Origin: Lactobacillus laiwuensis
GTDB taxonomy: Bacteria > Bacillota > Bacilli > Lactobacillales > Lactobacillaceae
Direction: 5' to 3'
DNA: 64,000 nt
Assembly: GCF_019972835.1 (NCBI RefSeq)
Contig: NZ_BPPB01000004.1
Span: forward strand, 283,801 to 347,800
Shown here piece by piece: positions 50,067 through 59,274 of this stretch. The first letter of the stretch is position 1. The number at the start of each line of letters is the position of its first letter. The notes beneath the pieces are model-generated. The model saw nothing but the letters and a program-made list of their open reading frames with translations, did not search any database and was not told the DNA's origin. Made by a program: the position numbers and the translations under genes.

Positions 50067-50966
50067 TCATTTTCGGACTACTTCAGCCAAATCCTGATAA
50101 CTATCATTCATCCAGTCAAGATAATTAGTATTATCCGGGATGGTCTCTCTTACTTTTAAGATACGAATATTTTGCTTTTTAGCCAATTTTAGAAAAGTGT
50201 CTACTGTAGAACTTGAAGTTTGTTCATTGATCACAAAAAATGCAATTTTCCGTTTCTTAATGCCATCAGTCATTTTTTGAACAGCAGCCGGACTCGGATC
50301 TGTATTATTTTGGATTGCTTTCTCAAAATCTTTATTTGCGACTTTAATGTTGACAGAACTTAACGCATAGTCAAAAACCGGCTCACTGACATAAACGGGC
50401 TTTTCAATGTGATGACTTAATTTAGCAGAAGCCCTTTTAATACGGGCAATTTCAGCTAAATATCTTTTCCCATTTTTTCTGTAATAGCGAGCATGCTTAG
50501 GATCTTTTTTGCACAAGCTCTTAACTAAGTAATTAACATACTTGGTGGGCATAGTCAAATCAAACCAAATATGTGGATTATCCCCCTTTTTTTTACTCAT
50601 CAAGTCTTCCCCAACGCGAACCGGCTTTTTGTCAACTGAAGAAGCCAATTTATCCATCCAACTGTCGTAACCTAGGCCATTTTCTATTACTATGTCTGCG
50701 TTAGATAGAGCCTTGGCATCGTTAGTAGTAGGTTGAAAATCGTGAGGGTCAATTGCAGATTTTTTAATAATTGCTTCTGCTTTGCCATATTTGCCAACTA
50801 TATTTTGGGCAATGTCAGAATAGACATTCGTCGTCGTCATAATTGATATCTTACTGCTTTTGTGTGACTTTTGTGAACATGCACCTAATGTTAAAAGAAC
50901 TATGCCTAATAAGGTAACTGCAGCAAATAATTTTTTAAATTTAACAAATTTCAATATTGTTGTCAT
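50067..50966 (-). CDS. Zn/Mn-type ABC substrate-binding lipoprotein
   Basis: 299 residues. Lipobox LGAC near residue 30 follows a hydrophobic stretch. Cluster A-I metal ligands are seen in DPHDFQPT, NPHIWFD and the late Glu of INEQTSSS. The binding protein captures Zn2+ or Mn2+ outside the membrane. The long His-rich loop of typical ZnuA is absent. It is the first gene of the operon. ATG 50966 is directly adjacent to AAGGA, so the start could be slightly further in. Confidence 0.9.
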   Translation of the reverse strand: MTTILKFVKFKKLFAAVTLLGIVLLTLGACSQKSHKSSKISIMTTTNVYSDIAQNIVGKYGKAEAIIKKSAIDPHDFQPTTNDAKALSNADIVIENGLGYDSWMDKLASSVDKKPVRVGEDLMSKKKGDNPHIWFDLTMPTKYVNYLVKSLCKKDPKHARYYRKNGKRYLAEIARIKRASAKLSHHIEKPVYVSEPVFDYALSSVNIKVANKDFEKAIQNNTDPSPAAVQKMTDGIKKRKIAFFVINEQTSSSTVDTFLKLAKKQNIRILKVRETIPDNTNYLDWMNDSYQDLAEVVRK

Positions 50967-51067
50967 TCCTTTTCTTTTTAAGTGTCGTTTTTAGGTAATA
51001 AGGCAACTTTTTTAATTGCAGTACAAAATAAAAGTTACTTACAATTAATAACCATTATACACTAATT

Positions 51068-51093
51068 AGGGATTGCTTTAAAAGCAACGCCCT
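51068..51093. repeat. 26-base palindrome in the leader of the metal ABC operon
   Basis: AGGG-N2-TTGCTTT/AAAGCAA-N-CCCT, just upstream of a minus-strand TATAAT that probably drives the operon. Candidate operator of a metal-sensing repressor, or a hairpin. Confidence 0.6.
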
Positions 51094-51147
51094 ATTATAG
51101 TTTTGTTACAATTTCATTGCCTTAAAAAAATAAATTTACGGTAATCA

Positions 51148-51178
51148 AAAAGCACGCCATAAATTCGCGTGCTTTCTG
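51148..51178 (-). terminator. Terminator of lrgAB
   Basis: Stem AAAGCACGC/GCGTGCTTT followed by TTGATT on the minus strand. Confidence 0.85.
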
Positions 51179-51211
51179 AGTAAGTAAACAAAACAACTAT
51201 AAAATTATAAA

Positions 51212-51937
51212 CTACAACCCAATTAAATGGGCAAAAACTGGAACTAACAGATTATCTACTAAAGCTGTCGCAACAACTGCCACTGCAGCAGTAGCTCCTT
51301 GCACAGAACCCATTTCCAATGCAAAAGCCGAACCGATAGTATGTCCTGCAGAACCTAAGCCCAAGCCAGTTCCCACTGGATCACTATTCAAGTTAAACCA
51401 CTTAACTAATTGCTTGCCTAAGGCGTAAATTACTACAGCATTAAGTATGCAAGCCATAGCTGTAACGGAAGCATTGCCCCCGATAGCTTTTGTTATTGGC
51501 ATAGCTACTGCAGTAGTAGCAGACTGACTTAGCATTGACTTTATTCCAACAGTATTTAAACCAACTGCTTTAGCGACAAGTGTTATTAAAACCATTGAAA
51601 TTAGCGTACCAAAAACTAATCCCAAAAGAATAACCAGCCAGTTTTTCTTTACAACATCATTACGCTTATACAATGGTACTGCGAAAGCAATTGTAGCTGG
51701 CGTAATGAACCAGAAAATAATATCTCCACCTGGTTTATAAGCCTTAGCATAAACAGTAGCTGTTGAAACGTCAAAGCACTTAGCAAGGATAATCAGAATT
51801 GCTATTCCCAAAACCATTGCTACAAAGAGTGGTTGAAAAAGGAAAAAACCTTTTGATTTTTTGAACAGCCATTGTCCGGTTAAAAATACAATTAATGACA
51901 AGAAAACTCCAAATAATGGATTCGTAATATATTGCAT
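51212..51937 (-). CDS. lrgB: LrgB-family membrane protein
   Basis: 241 residues, about seven membrane segments. MLSQSATTAVAMPITKAIGG and GLGSAGHTIGSAFALEMG are the hallmarks of LrgB/CidB. With LrgA it forms a holin/antiholin-like or pyruvate-transporting pair. It overlaps lrgA by one base and is directly downstream of the lytSR genes that control such pairs. Confidence 0.95.
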   Translation of the reverse strand: MQYITNPLFGVFLSLIVFLTGQWLFKKSKGFFLFQPLFVAMVLGIAILIILAKCFDVSTATVYAKAYKPGGDIIFWFITPATIAFAVPLYKRNDVVKKNWLVILLGLVFGTLISMVLITLVAKAVGLNTVGIKSMLSQSATTAVAMPITKAIGGNASVTAMACILNAVVIYALGKQLVKWFNLNSDPVGTGLGLGSAGHTIGSAFALEMGSVQGATAAVAVVATALVDNLLVPVFAHLIGL

Positions 51938-52371
51938 TATTTAACATCCCCTACTTTTTTGTGATTAATAACAGTTAGTTGATTATTAGTTACTTTTCCT
52001 ATAACCCAACTAAAGAACTTAGTTGTATAAGCAGTTACAACTAACAAAATGATTGTAGAAGCTATTACCACTATAATCAGTTGGATTCCCTGTTCCCGCA
52101 TAATCTTTAAATTTGCGGCTAATGAAATTCCAGATGGAACAAACATAAAACCAATTAGTGAGATTAATGCACTGCCAAAAGAATCAACCCATTCAACTTT
52201 AATTACGTGAACTGTTAATAAAAAATAAAGCAAAACTAACCCTATTACTGGAGTCGGTACGGGAAAAGACTTGGGCATCAAATCAGAAATTACTTGTGCC
52301 ACAAACAAAATTGCAGCATAAATAAACATTTGTACTAAAATCGGAGCTGATTTTGTTTTTTCTTTTTTCAT
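51937..52371 (-). CDS. lrgA: LrgA-family (CidA/LrgA) membrane protein
   Basis: 144 residues, four membrane segments, with FVAQVISDLMPKSFPVPTPVIGLVLLYFLL-type core (PVPTPVIGLVLLY) and FMFVPSGISL. Partner of LrgB. The frame runs back to 52413 but AAAGGA precedes ATG 52371 (MKKEKTK). Separate from lytSR by a terminator or attenuator at 52470-52512. Confidence 0.93.
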   Translation of the reverse strand: MKKEKTKSAPILVQMFIYAAILFVAQVISDLMPKSFPVPTPVIGLVLLYFLLTVHVIKVEWVDSFGSALISLIGFMFVPSGISLAANLKIMREQGIQLIIVVIASTIILLVVTAYTTKFFSWVIGKVTNNQLTVINHKKVGDVK

Positions 52372-52469
52372 AAGATCGATTTCCTTTCTCATATTCAGCT
52401 TTCTTGCTTTCAAGTAATAAGATAATAGAAAATGCGATTTTTGTAAGCGATTAACTCGCGAATTGCAAA

Positions 52470-52512
52470 AAATGACCCGTGAACTGCACTAAAGCAAATT
52501 CACAAGTCATTA
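52470..52512 (-). terminator. Terminator or attenuator between lytR and lrgA
   Basis: Stem AATGACTTGTGAA/TTCACGGGTCATT followed by TTTTGC on the minus strand. Confidence 0.8.
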
Positions 52513-52528
52513 TAAATTAGAGAACTAT

Positions 52529-53266
52529 TTACAAACCTAATTTTTGATTTAATTCTTTACGGTAGGATCGACCTACCTGAACTCTGGAATTATTATTCAT
52601 AATTAACATCAATGTGTGATTAAACCAGGGCTGGACCTCCTTAATATCTTCAATATTTACAATTGCATTTCTATGGACTTGTAGAAAGCATGAATCTGTT
52701 AATCGTTCCTTGAGCCAAGCTAAGGTCTTGCGTGTTTCGTATTTTTGCTTGCTTGTTTCAATTGTTAGTACACCATTATTAACCGTTGCAGCTATTACTT
52801 CCAGTTTCTTAATAACTACGTTGCGATCTTCAAGCTCAATACTAAGAACATCACTTTCCGCTTTTTGAGCCTGCACAGAATTGTTATTTTGACTGTTTAA
52901 AACTTTCACAGCCTTTTGCAGTGCCTGATCAACTCTCTCTTGTTCGAATGGCTTCAGTACATAGTCAAGTGCACCAACATCAAAAGCCTTCACAGCATAG
53001 TTATCATACGCAGTAGCAAATACAATCATCGGTGAATAACTCAGTTGCTTCATCTCATCGGCCAACTCAAAGCCATTTTCTTCATTAAGTGAAATATCTA
53101 AGAATAGCAGATCAATTTTATATTTAAGCAACGTTCCCTGTGCTTCCTTGATATCTTCTGCTTCATAGAGTTTAACGGTTTGCTTATTTAAAACTGAACT
53201 TTTTTTGATCAAATAAGATAATTCAGTGCGGGCTAATGGTTCATCATCAACTACTAAAATTCTCAT
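52529..53266 (-). CDS. lytR: LytTR response regulator
   Basis: 245 residues. Receiver domain with VVDDEPLAR, phosphorylated Asp in LLFLDISLNE and Lys in VLKPFE; LytTR DNA-binding domain in the last 100 residues (LAWLKERL, FLQVHRNAIVNIEDIKEV, VGRSYRKELN). It should activate lrgAB when phosphorylated by LytS. GAGGGAG before ATG 53266 rejects the earlier start at 53296. 13 bases after lytS. Confidence 0.95.
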   Translation of the reverse strand: MRILVVDDEPLARTELSYLIKKSSVLNKQTVKLYEAEDIKEAQGTLLKYKIDLLFLDISLNEENGFELADEMKQLSYSPMIVFATAYDNYAVKAFDVGALDYVLKPFEQERVDQALQKAVKVLNSQNNNSVQAQKAESDVLSIELEDRNVVIKKLEVIAATVNNGVLTIETSKQKYETRKTLAWLKERLTDSCFLQVHRNAIVNIEDIKEVQPWFNHTLMLIMNNNSRVQVGRSYRKELNQKLGL

Positions 53267-53279
53267 TTTTAGCTCCCTC

Positions 53280-55025
53280 TTAACCTTCAAAATCATTTTT
53301 TTCAGCTTGTTTTAGTGGTATCTCGGTTTGAAAAGTTGTTCCCTTCTCACCAGTTTTGATATGCAATTGACTATTAGTGCCATATAAGCCTATCAGCCGT
53401 TTATTTAAATTATAAAGTGCTGTACCGCTGCCGCCAGATTCACTTATTGGTTCTTGACCCAGCCTTTTTAAAATTTCTGGTTTAATACCAACACCATTAT
53501 CACTAACTAAAATCTGTAAGTAAGCATTTTTTTGACTTAAATTAATGACAATTTTGTTACCAGTTTTTCTGCCTTTGAAAGCATGCTTGATAGCATTTTC
53601 CACAAAGATTTGTAAACAAAACGATGGCAGCAGCGTACTATCCGGCACACTGATTTGATAATCAATCGTAAATTTATGTGGAAAACGCAATTCTTCAATT
53701 CCGGTATAAGCACTAACATATCTTTTTTCCTGCTTAAGTGTAATCTCTTTTGCCTGACCATTTTTCAAGCTTAATCTGAAAAATGTACTAAGCTGCATTA
53801 AAGCTCTGTGAGCCTCGCTAACGTTAACCCTCATTAAGGCTCCAATTGTATTAATTGCGTTGAAGAAAAAATGCGGATTAATTTGCACTTGCAATGCTCG
53901 TATTTCTGCTTCATTTACTAAACTGGTCTGTTGTTCTGCAATACCAATAGCCAGTTGTCCGGAAAAAATCATAGCCAAACCGCGAACCAGATTTTCTTCG
54001 ACTACAGTCATTTCTTGTTCAGCACAAAAGTACAGTTTTAATGCGCCAATCGTTTTTTTATTCACCTGCAAAGGACAAACAATTGCGGAAGCTAAGGGAC
54101 AATCTGGATGAGGACAACCAATTTCTTCTTTTGAATGTGCCAGTTTTTCTTTTCCACTAGCAATAACCGTTTTGGATAGATCTGTTATTACCGGTTCTCC
54201 TGCAATGTGGTGATCTTGCCCCGCACCAACATGAGCCAATACATTAACACGATCAGTTAAGCCTACCGCATCAAAGTTAGTATATTTTTTAATAATTTTG
54301 CAGACATGCTGAGCAGAATCTGGATCCAGGCCATGACGAAAATAAGGCAATGTTTTATTAGCCAATTCCAAAACATCTTTGGTTTGAACAGCACGCAATT
54401 GACGCTCATTTGATAGATAAGTTTTCAAAATTTCTATAAACAAGCAAGAGCCAATTGTATTCAATAATATCATGGGCACAAAAATTAATTTAATCAAGCC
54501 GAAGCCATGAAATGCAAAAATAAAGGCCATCTGAATTAGTTCTGCTAAAAAGGATAAAACTGCTACCCAAAAGGTTGAAGGGTACAAATTATTTTTCTTA
54601 ACTTTATCACCTAAAACGCCAATTAAATATCCGATTAGAACTGAACTCACAATATAAAAATAATCCGAAAAGCCACCAAAAATCACACGGTGCAAACCAC
54701 CCACTAAACCAACTAAAAGTCCTACATAGGGTCCAGCAGTCAAACTAGCAGTAGTGATAACTAACATCCTGGTATTTGCTATTGAGTCAGACTGGGGCAA
54801 ACCAGTAATAATTAAAGGGGTAATAATTTCCTTAGAACTTGAAATTTCAACACCAGTGAGATTGGCAATGACAACGAAGAGTGAAAAAATGATAAATAAC
54901 CAGATTTGCGATTTTAAGGTTCTTTTTTCAATTAAGTCTCTAAAAAAGCGCATGTTAACAAGGAGAAACGCCAGAATCATAATAATACCCAGGCGTTCTG
55001 ATAATAATATGAATAGACTGAACAC
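53280..55025 (-). CDS. lytS: LytS-type sensor histidine kinase
   Basis: 581 residues from GTG 55025. Six membrane segments of the 5TM-5TMR_LYT type (GLVGGLHRVIFGGFSD), a GAF domain at about 220-355 with Cys-rich CPHPDCPLASAIVCP, the phosphorylated His in INPHFFFNAINTIGAL, and the HATPase domain with VENAIKHAFKG and DNGVGI. It senses membrane potential or metabolites and phosphorylates LytR. GGAG six bases before GTG supports this start; a TTG at 55037 contains that site. A palindrome is in the leader. Confidence 0.94.
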   Translation of the reverse strand: MFSLFILLSERLGIIMILAFLLVNMRFFRDLIEKRTLKSQIWLFIIFSLFVVIANLTGVEISSSKEIITPLIITGLPQSDSIANTRMLVITTASLTAGPYVGLLVGLVGGLHRVIFGGFSDYFYIVSSVLIGYLIGVLGDKVKKNNLYPSTFWVAVLSFLAELIQMAFIFAFHGFGLIKLIFVPMILLNTIGSCLFIEILKTYLSNERQLRAVQTKDVLELANKTLPYFRHGLDPDSAQHVCKIIKKYTNFDAVGLTDRVNVLAHVGAGQDHHIAGEPVITDLSKTVIASGKEKLAHSKEEIGCPHPDCPLASAIVCPLQVNKKTIGALKLYFCAEQEMTVVEENLVRGLAMIFSGQLAIGIAEQQTSLVNEAEIRALQVQINPHFFFNAINTIGALMRVNVSEAHRALMQLSTFFRLSLKNGQAKEITLKQEKRYVSAYTGIEELRFPHKFTIDYQISVPDSTLLPSFCLQIFVENAIKHAFKGRKTGNKIVINLSQKNAYLQILVSDNGVGIKPEILKRLGQEPISESGGSGTALYNLNKRLIGLYGTNSQLHIKTGEKGTTFQTEIPLKQAEKNDFEG

Positions 55026-55063
55026 GTTTTTCTCCAATCCGAAAACTAAGCTGGAATAAACCT

Positions 55064-55078
55064 CTTATATCATATAAG
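55064..55078. repeat. Palindrome CTTATATCATATAAG before lytS
   Basis: Perfect 7-1-7 palindrome about 40 bases upstream of the lytS start; candidate operator or part of the promoter. Apart from this and the fruA terminator, 55026-55374 shows no gene. Confidence 0.5.
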
Positions 55079-55311
55079 TATGACAATTTTTTCAGTTTAC
55101 GCAATAGAAATCGTATTCAACTGCACAAAATAAAGTTTGAAATGGTGAAATCTTCGCCTTAAATTCACTAAGATTTTTGAAACTTATTGCTTATGAAATT
55201 TATTAAACAGATAAAGGGCAGTCATCTAACTGGTAATTTGCTTTTATTTATTTGCTGTCAAGTGATCTATATAATTGAAGACATTCAGCTGATAAGCATT
55301 AATTTACAAGC

Positions 55312-55356
55312 AAAAACTGCACTGAGCTTTTTAAACAGCCCAGTGCAGTTTTTGTA
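55312..55356 (-). terminator. Terminator of the fru operon
   Basis: Stem AAAAACTGCACTG/CAGTGCAGTTTTT, long loop, T-rich on both sides. Confidence 0.9.
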
Positions 55357-55374
55357 TAATTCAATTAAATTTTG

Positions 55375-57345
55375 TTATTTATCTTCTTGTTGGTTAACTG
55401 GCTTTTTCCACAGACCTAAAATGACACCTGCAACAATGGAGCCGATAATTGTAGCAACAAAGTAAAGTAAAATGTGGTTAGCAAGTGGAGAAACCCAGAG
55501 ACCACCGTGAGGTGCAGGAACACCGATGCGCCATATGCCCACTAGAGCGCCACCAACGGCAGAACCAATGATACATGAAGGTAGAACGTGTCCAGGATCA
55601 GCTGCAGCAAATGGAATAGCACCTTCGGTAATGAAGGAAAAGCCTAAAATCCAGTTGGTTAAACCTGCACGGCGCTCATCCAAAGTATATTTATTCTTAA
55701 AGAAGGTCGTACCAATTGCAGTCGCAAATGGTGGTACCATACCCCCAACCATTACGGCAGCCATCATTACAGCAGCAACAGTTGAATGAGGATCATTGGC
55801 AAAAGCACCTGAAGCAAAGACATAAGCAGCCTTGTTGAAAGGTCCACCCATATCAATTGACATCATGGCAGCTAAAATAGTTGTCAAAACAGCTAAGTTG
55901 CCCGTACCCATTTGGTTTAAGAAGTTAGTAATGGCAAAGTTAACCGCACTAAAGACTGGGTTAACAATGTAGTACATGATCAGGGCTATGAAGAGCAGGC
56001 TCAAGATTGGATAAATGAGCATTGGCTTCATTCCTTCAAGAGACTTAGGCAACTTGGCAAATAATTTCTTTAAACCGACTACTAAATAACCAGCAATAAA
56101 TCCGGAAGCAAGTCCGCCTAAGAAACCGGCAGGTGATTTAGCATTAGTTACCACATTGGCAACATAAGCACCACCGTACGCACCACTATAAACCGTGGCC
56201 ATAAAACCACCGACAAAACCGGGCATTAAAGCAGGCAAGTCACCGATTGATTCAGCGATGTAACCTGACAAAATTGGCACCATGAAAGCAAATGCCATGT
56301 TACCGGCATTGTTCAAGAAAATAAATGCAGGAGATTTTGGACCACCAGCATAGTTTTCCACAATAAAGGAAATTGCCATTAAGATACCGCCACCGATAAC
56401 AAACGGCAACATGTGGGAAACACCATTCATTAGGTTCTTGTAAATTGAGCCCCAAACGCCTTCTTTAGCATTGTCACTATCATCGCTGCTCTTTTCACCG
56501 TTTGAATGGTAAACGCTAGCTTTAGAATTCAAAATGTTATCAATCAATTCGTCAGGTTTGTTGATACCGTCAACAACTGGACGAGAAATTAACGGCTTGC
56601 CATCAAAACGAGGCATGTCAACTTTCTTATCAGACGCAATAACAACACCTTGAGCGCGGCTAATCTCATCAGCGGTCAATTTATCTTTGACACCTTCTGA
56701 ACCGTTGGTTTCAATGCGCACATCGACACCACGTTTTTTGCCGGCCTTGATCAAAGCCTCTTGGGCCATATAAGTATGGGCAATACCGTTGATACATGCA
56801 GTAACGCCGACAATTAAAGGTTTTTCTTCCTTATTAGAATCATTTGTACTTGCTGCTTGCTCTTTCTCAGCTTTTTTAGCGGCATCTTTTTGTTTTTCAG
56901 CATCTTCAAAAAGCTGAATCACTTTTTCAGGAGTTTGCGCCTCTTTAAGTGCACTAACAAGGTCAGGATCAATCAATAAACCGGATAATTTAGCTAAAGC
57001 TTCAAGGTGAGTATTATCGGCACCAGCAGGTGCAGTAATCATAAAGAATAAATGAACTGGTTGACCATCAAGCGAATTGTAATCAATTCCTTTTTCACTT
57101 TTAGCAAAAAGCACACGCGCCTTGTTAATTGTCTTGTTACGGGCATGGGGCATCGCAATTCCATCACCAATCCCAGTGGTAGATTCATTTTCACGAGCCC
57201 AAATTGACTTAATGAATTCATCTTCGTCATTGACGATGTCGGTTTTGACTTCTAGGTCAGCCATTTCCTTAATGGCATCTTCTTTGTTAGTCGCTTTAAG
57301 CGCCATAATCATGGATTCAGGAGCCAAAATATCTTTAATTTTCAT
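55375..57345 (-). CDS. fruA: PTS fructose-specific EIIABC
   Basis: 656 residues in the order EIIA (about 1-150, His66 in GIAMPHARNK), acidic/Lys linker, EIIB (about 175-275, Cys near 183 in VGVTACINGIAHTYMA), EIIC (about 300-650, GGPFNKAAYVFASG and FITEGAIPFAAADP). It imports fructose as fructose 1-phosphate. Third gene of fruRKA, 17 bases after fruK. The linker is low in complexity. Confidence 0.96.
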   Translation of the reverse strand: MKIKDILAPESMIMALKATNKEDAIKEMADLEVKTDIVNDEDEFIKSIWARENESTTGIGDGIAMPHARNKTINKARVLFAKSEKGIDYNSLDGQPVHLFFMITAPAGADNTHLEALAKLSGLLIDPDLVSALKEAQTPEKVIQLFEDAEKQKDAAKKAEKEQAASTNDSNKEEKPLIVGVTACINGIAHTYMAQEALIKAGKKRGVDVRIETNGSEGVKDKLTADEISRAQGVVIASDKKVDMPRFDGKPLISRPVVDGINKPDELIDNILNSKASVYHSNGEKSSDDSDNAKEGVWGSIYKNLMNGVSHMLPFVIGGGILMAISFIVENYAGGPKSPAFIFLNNAGNMAFAFMVPILSGYIAESIGDLPALMPGFVGGFMATVYSGAYGGAYVANVVTNAKSPAGFLGGLASGFIAGYLVVGLKKLFAKLPKSLEGMKPMLIYPILSLLFIALIMYYIVNPVFSAVNFAITNFLNQMGTGNLAVLTTILAAMMSIDMGGPFNKAAYVFASGAFANDPHSTVAAVMMAAVMVGGMVPPFATAIGTTFFKNKYTLDERRAGLTNWILGFSFITEGAIPFAAADPGHVLPSCIIGSAVGGALVGIWRIGVPAPHGGLWVSPLANHILLYFVATIIGSIVAGVILGLWKKPVNQQEDK

Positions 57346-57362
57346 TTTAAATTCTCCTCAAA

Positions 57363-58277
57363 TTACGAAATTTCTTCAACATTAATTTGCGGCAAGACCG
57401 CATCAATCTGACTTTTAACAGCAATATCTTTAGTAAAGGCTGTAGCAGCTCCACAGGCCATACCGATACGGAAACTTTCGGCCGGATCTTTTGTTTTAAC
57501 ATAAGTACCGACAAAGCCAGCTGTCATGGAGTCTCCAGCTCCAACGGAATTAACGGCAGTACCAACAGCTGCTTTGGCATGATAAAAATGCTTAGGTGTA
57601 ATCAAGTAGCCACCTTTACCTGCCATGGAGACCATAACATTTTGGGCACCCATGTCAAGCAATTTGCGCGCACACTCAAGCATCTCCTGATCTGACTCAA
57701 ATGTAGTTTTGAATAAATCAGCTAGTTCGTGGTGATTTGGTTTAATTACCAGTGGCTTATAACTCAAAGTATCTAGCAAAGCCTGACCAGTTGTGTCAAT
57801 TACAAATTCTGCCCCTGCTTCTTTAATAATAGGTAGAAGTTCTTTATAAAAATCTACTGGCAAGCTTGGTGCTAAGGAACCACTCAAAACCACAATGTCA
57901 CCTTTTTGCAAATCGCTAAGGCGTGCCTTAAAAGCAATTATTTCCTGATCTGTAATATTAGGACCAGCGGCATTAATCTCTGACTCCTCTTCTGCATGTA
58001 CTTTAACGTTCACGCGGGTCACATCAGATATAGTGACAAAATCATTAACAATGCGGCGCTGGTTTAGCTGACGTACCAGCTCTTTGCCAGTAAAGCCACC
58101 AACAAAGCCCCAGGCAGTATTATCAATATCCAGCTGGTTGAGTATTTGTGAAACGTTAATCCCTTTACCACCTGCCAAAAACGTGCAGTTATCAGCACGA
58201 TTAACTTCACCACGGTTAACCTGCTCTAATTGAATTACATAATCCAAAGCAGGATTAACGGTAACCGTATAAATCAT
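57363..58277 (-). CDS. fruK: 1-Phosphofructokinase
   Basis: 304 residues, PfkB family. N-terminal TVTVNPALDYV, GGKGINVSQIL, and the catalytic signature VGAGDSMTAGFVG near 245-255 are intact. It phosphorylates fructose 1-phosphate to fructose 1,6-bisphosphate. ATG 58277 overlaps the stop of fruR as TAATG and has GGAG 8 bases upstream; the TTG at 58283 is discarded. Confidence 0.96.
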   Translation of the reverse strand: MIYTVTVNPALDYVIQLEQVNRGEVNRADNCTFLAGGKGINVSQILNQLDIDNTAWGFVGGFTGKELVRQLNQRRIVNDFVTISDVTRVNVKVHAEEESEINAAGPNITDQEIIAFKARLSDLQKGDIVVLSGSLAPSLPVDFYKELLPIIKEAGAEFVIDTTGQALLDTLSYKPLVIKPNHHELADLFKTTFESDQEMLECARKLLDMGAQNVMVSMAGKGGYLITPKHFYHAKAAVGTAVNSVGAGDSMTAGFVGTYVKTKDPAESFRIGMACGAATAFTKDIAVKSQIDAVLPQINVEEIS

Positions 58278-59032
58278 TAGCAAATCTCCTTCAAATTAAT
58301 TTTAGCGGGCAACAATTTTTTATTCTTGGCACTTAAAGAAGTAGTAAGAACTGTTACGTCTTTTACTTGTGCAAAAGTCGCAAAACTGCGCTCCCCAATT
58401 TTAGAAGTATCGGTCAAAATGTATGCCTGATCGGCCTGAGCAATTTCAATTTTTTTAATGGCTGCTTCTTCAGTATCGGGCGTGGTCAAATTGCCGTTAG
58501 AGTCCAGTCCGTTAGTCCCAACAAAACTGGCGGAAAAATTCATTTGCTGCAATTGCTTTAGAGCTGTTTGCCCCACCACAGCATGAGTATTTTCTTTAAT
58601 CCGCCCACCTAAAAGTATAGTCTCAATCCCATGATTAAGTGCACAAAGTGCAGTTTCTAAACCATTTGTGACAATCGTTACTCCTGGAGTCAGAGCAATA
58701 AAAGGAACCATTTCATAAGTTGTCGTACCTGCGTCAATAAAAATATAATCATCTTTATGGACAAAGTTTTTAACAGCATACTGAGCAATTAGCTTTTTAT
58801 CATTATGATTCATTGAAAAACGAATGTGTTGCGACACATCATGAGTGAAGCTTTTGACTGACTGCGCACCACCATGCACTCTTTTGATTAAACCATGTTC
58901 TTCCATCTGGTTAAGATCACGCCTAATCGTTGATTCAGATGTTGAAGTCATTGCGCAAAGGTCGCTCACCCGACACAAGCCATGCTGGTTAACGTAGTCT
59001 TCAATCACTTTTTGCCGTTCCTGCGTTAACAT
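58277..59032 (-). CDS. fruR: DeoR-family repressor of the fructose operon
   Basis: 251 residues. DeoR-type helix-turn-helix at about 5-55 (VSDLCAMTSTSESTIRRDLNQMEEHGLIKRVHGGA) and a sugar-phosphate-sensing domain with FIDAGTTTYEMV and TNGLETA. It should bind fructose 1-phosphate and release the fru promoter. GGAGG is 8 bases from ATG 59032; the GTG at 59041 is inside that site. Confidence 0.95.
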   Translation of the reverse strand: MLTQERQKVIEDYVNQHGLCRVSDLCAMTSTSESTIRRDLNQMEEHGLIKRVHGGAQSVKSFTHDVSQHIRFSMNHNDKKLIAQYAVKNFVHKDDYIFIDAGTTTYEMVPFIALTPGVTIVTNGLETALCALNHGIETILLGGRIKENTHAVVGQTALKQLQQMNFSASFVGTNGLDSNGNLTTPDTEEAAIKKIEIAQADQAYILTDTSKIGERSFATFAQVKDVTVLTTSLSAKNKKLLPAKINLKEIC

Positions 59033-59052
59033 ACATTTCACCTCCAGACAGT

Positions 59053-59094
59053 ATTTTATGCGCTTTAATAATTAAAAGCAATCATTTTCAATCA
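59053..59094 (-). promoter_or_regulatory. fru promoter with TGATTG direct repeat
   Basis: Minus strand -35 TTGCTT (59076-59081), 17-base spacer, -10 TAAAAT (59053-59058). TGATTG-N4-TGATTG (59079-59094) overlaps the -35 and is a candidate FruR operator. Confidence 0.65.
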
Positions 59095-59274
59095 TAATTT
59101 GTCATTTTCTTGCAAAAACGAGCAAACTTAACATTTATTAGTCATATAAATTAAAAAAGCAACTAATAATTCAAGTTTAACTAATACTGAATTATTGGTT
59201 GACAATACTTAAAAACAAGCAATAATGCAATCTTAACTAGTTTTGCCCTATTTGTGGTTAATTCAACAAATTTT

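Noticed and set aside
55187..55465. A plus-strand frame before and across the fruA terminator
   Set aside because: It spans a terminator hairpin and overlaps fruA in antisense; no family similarity.
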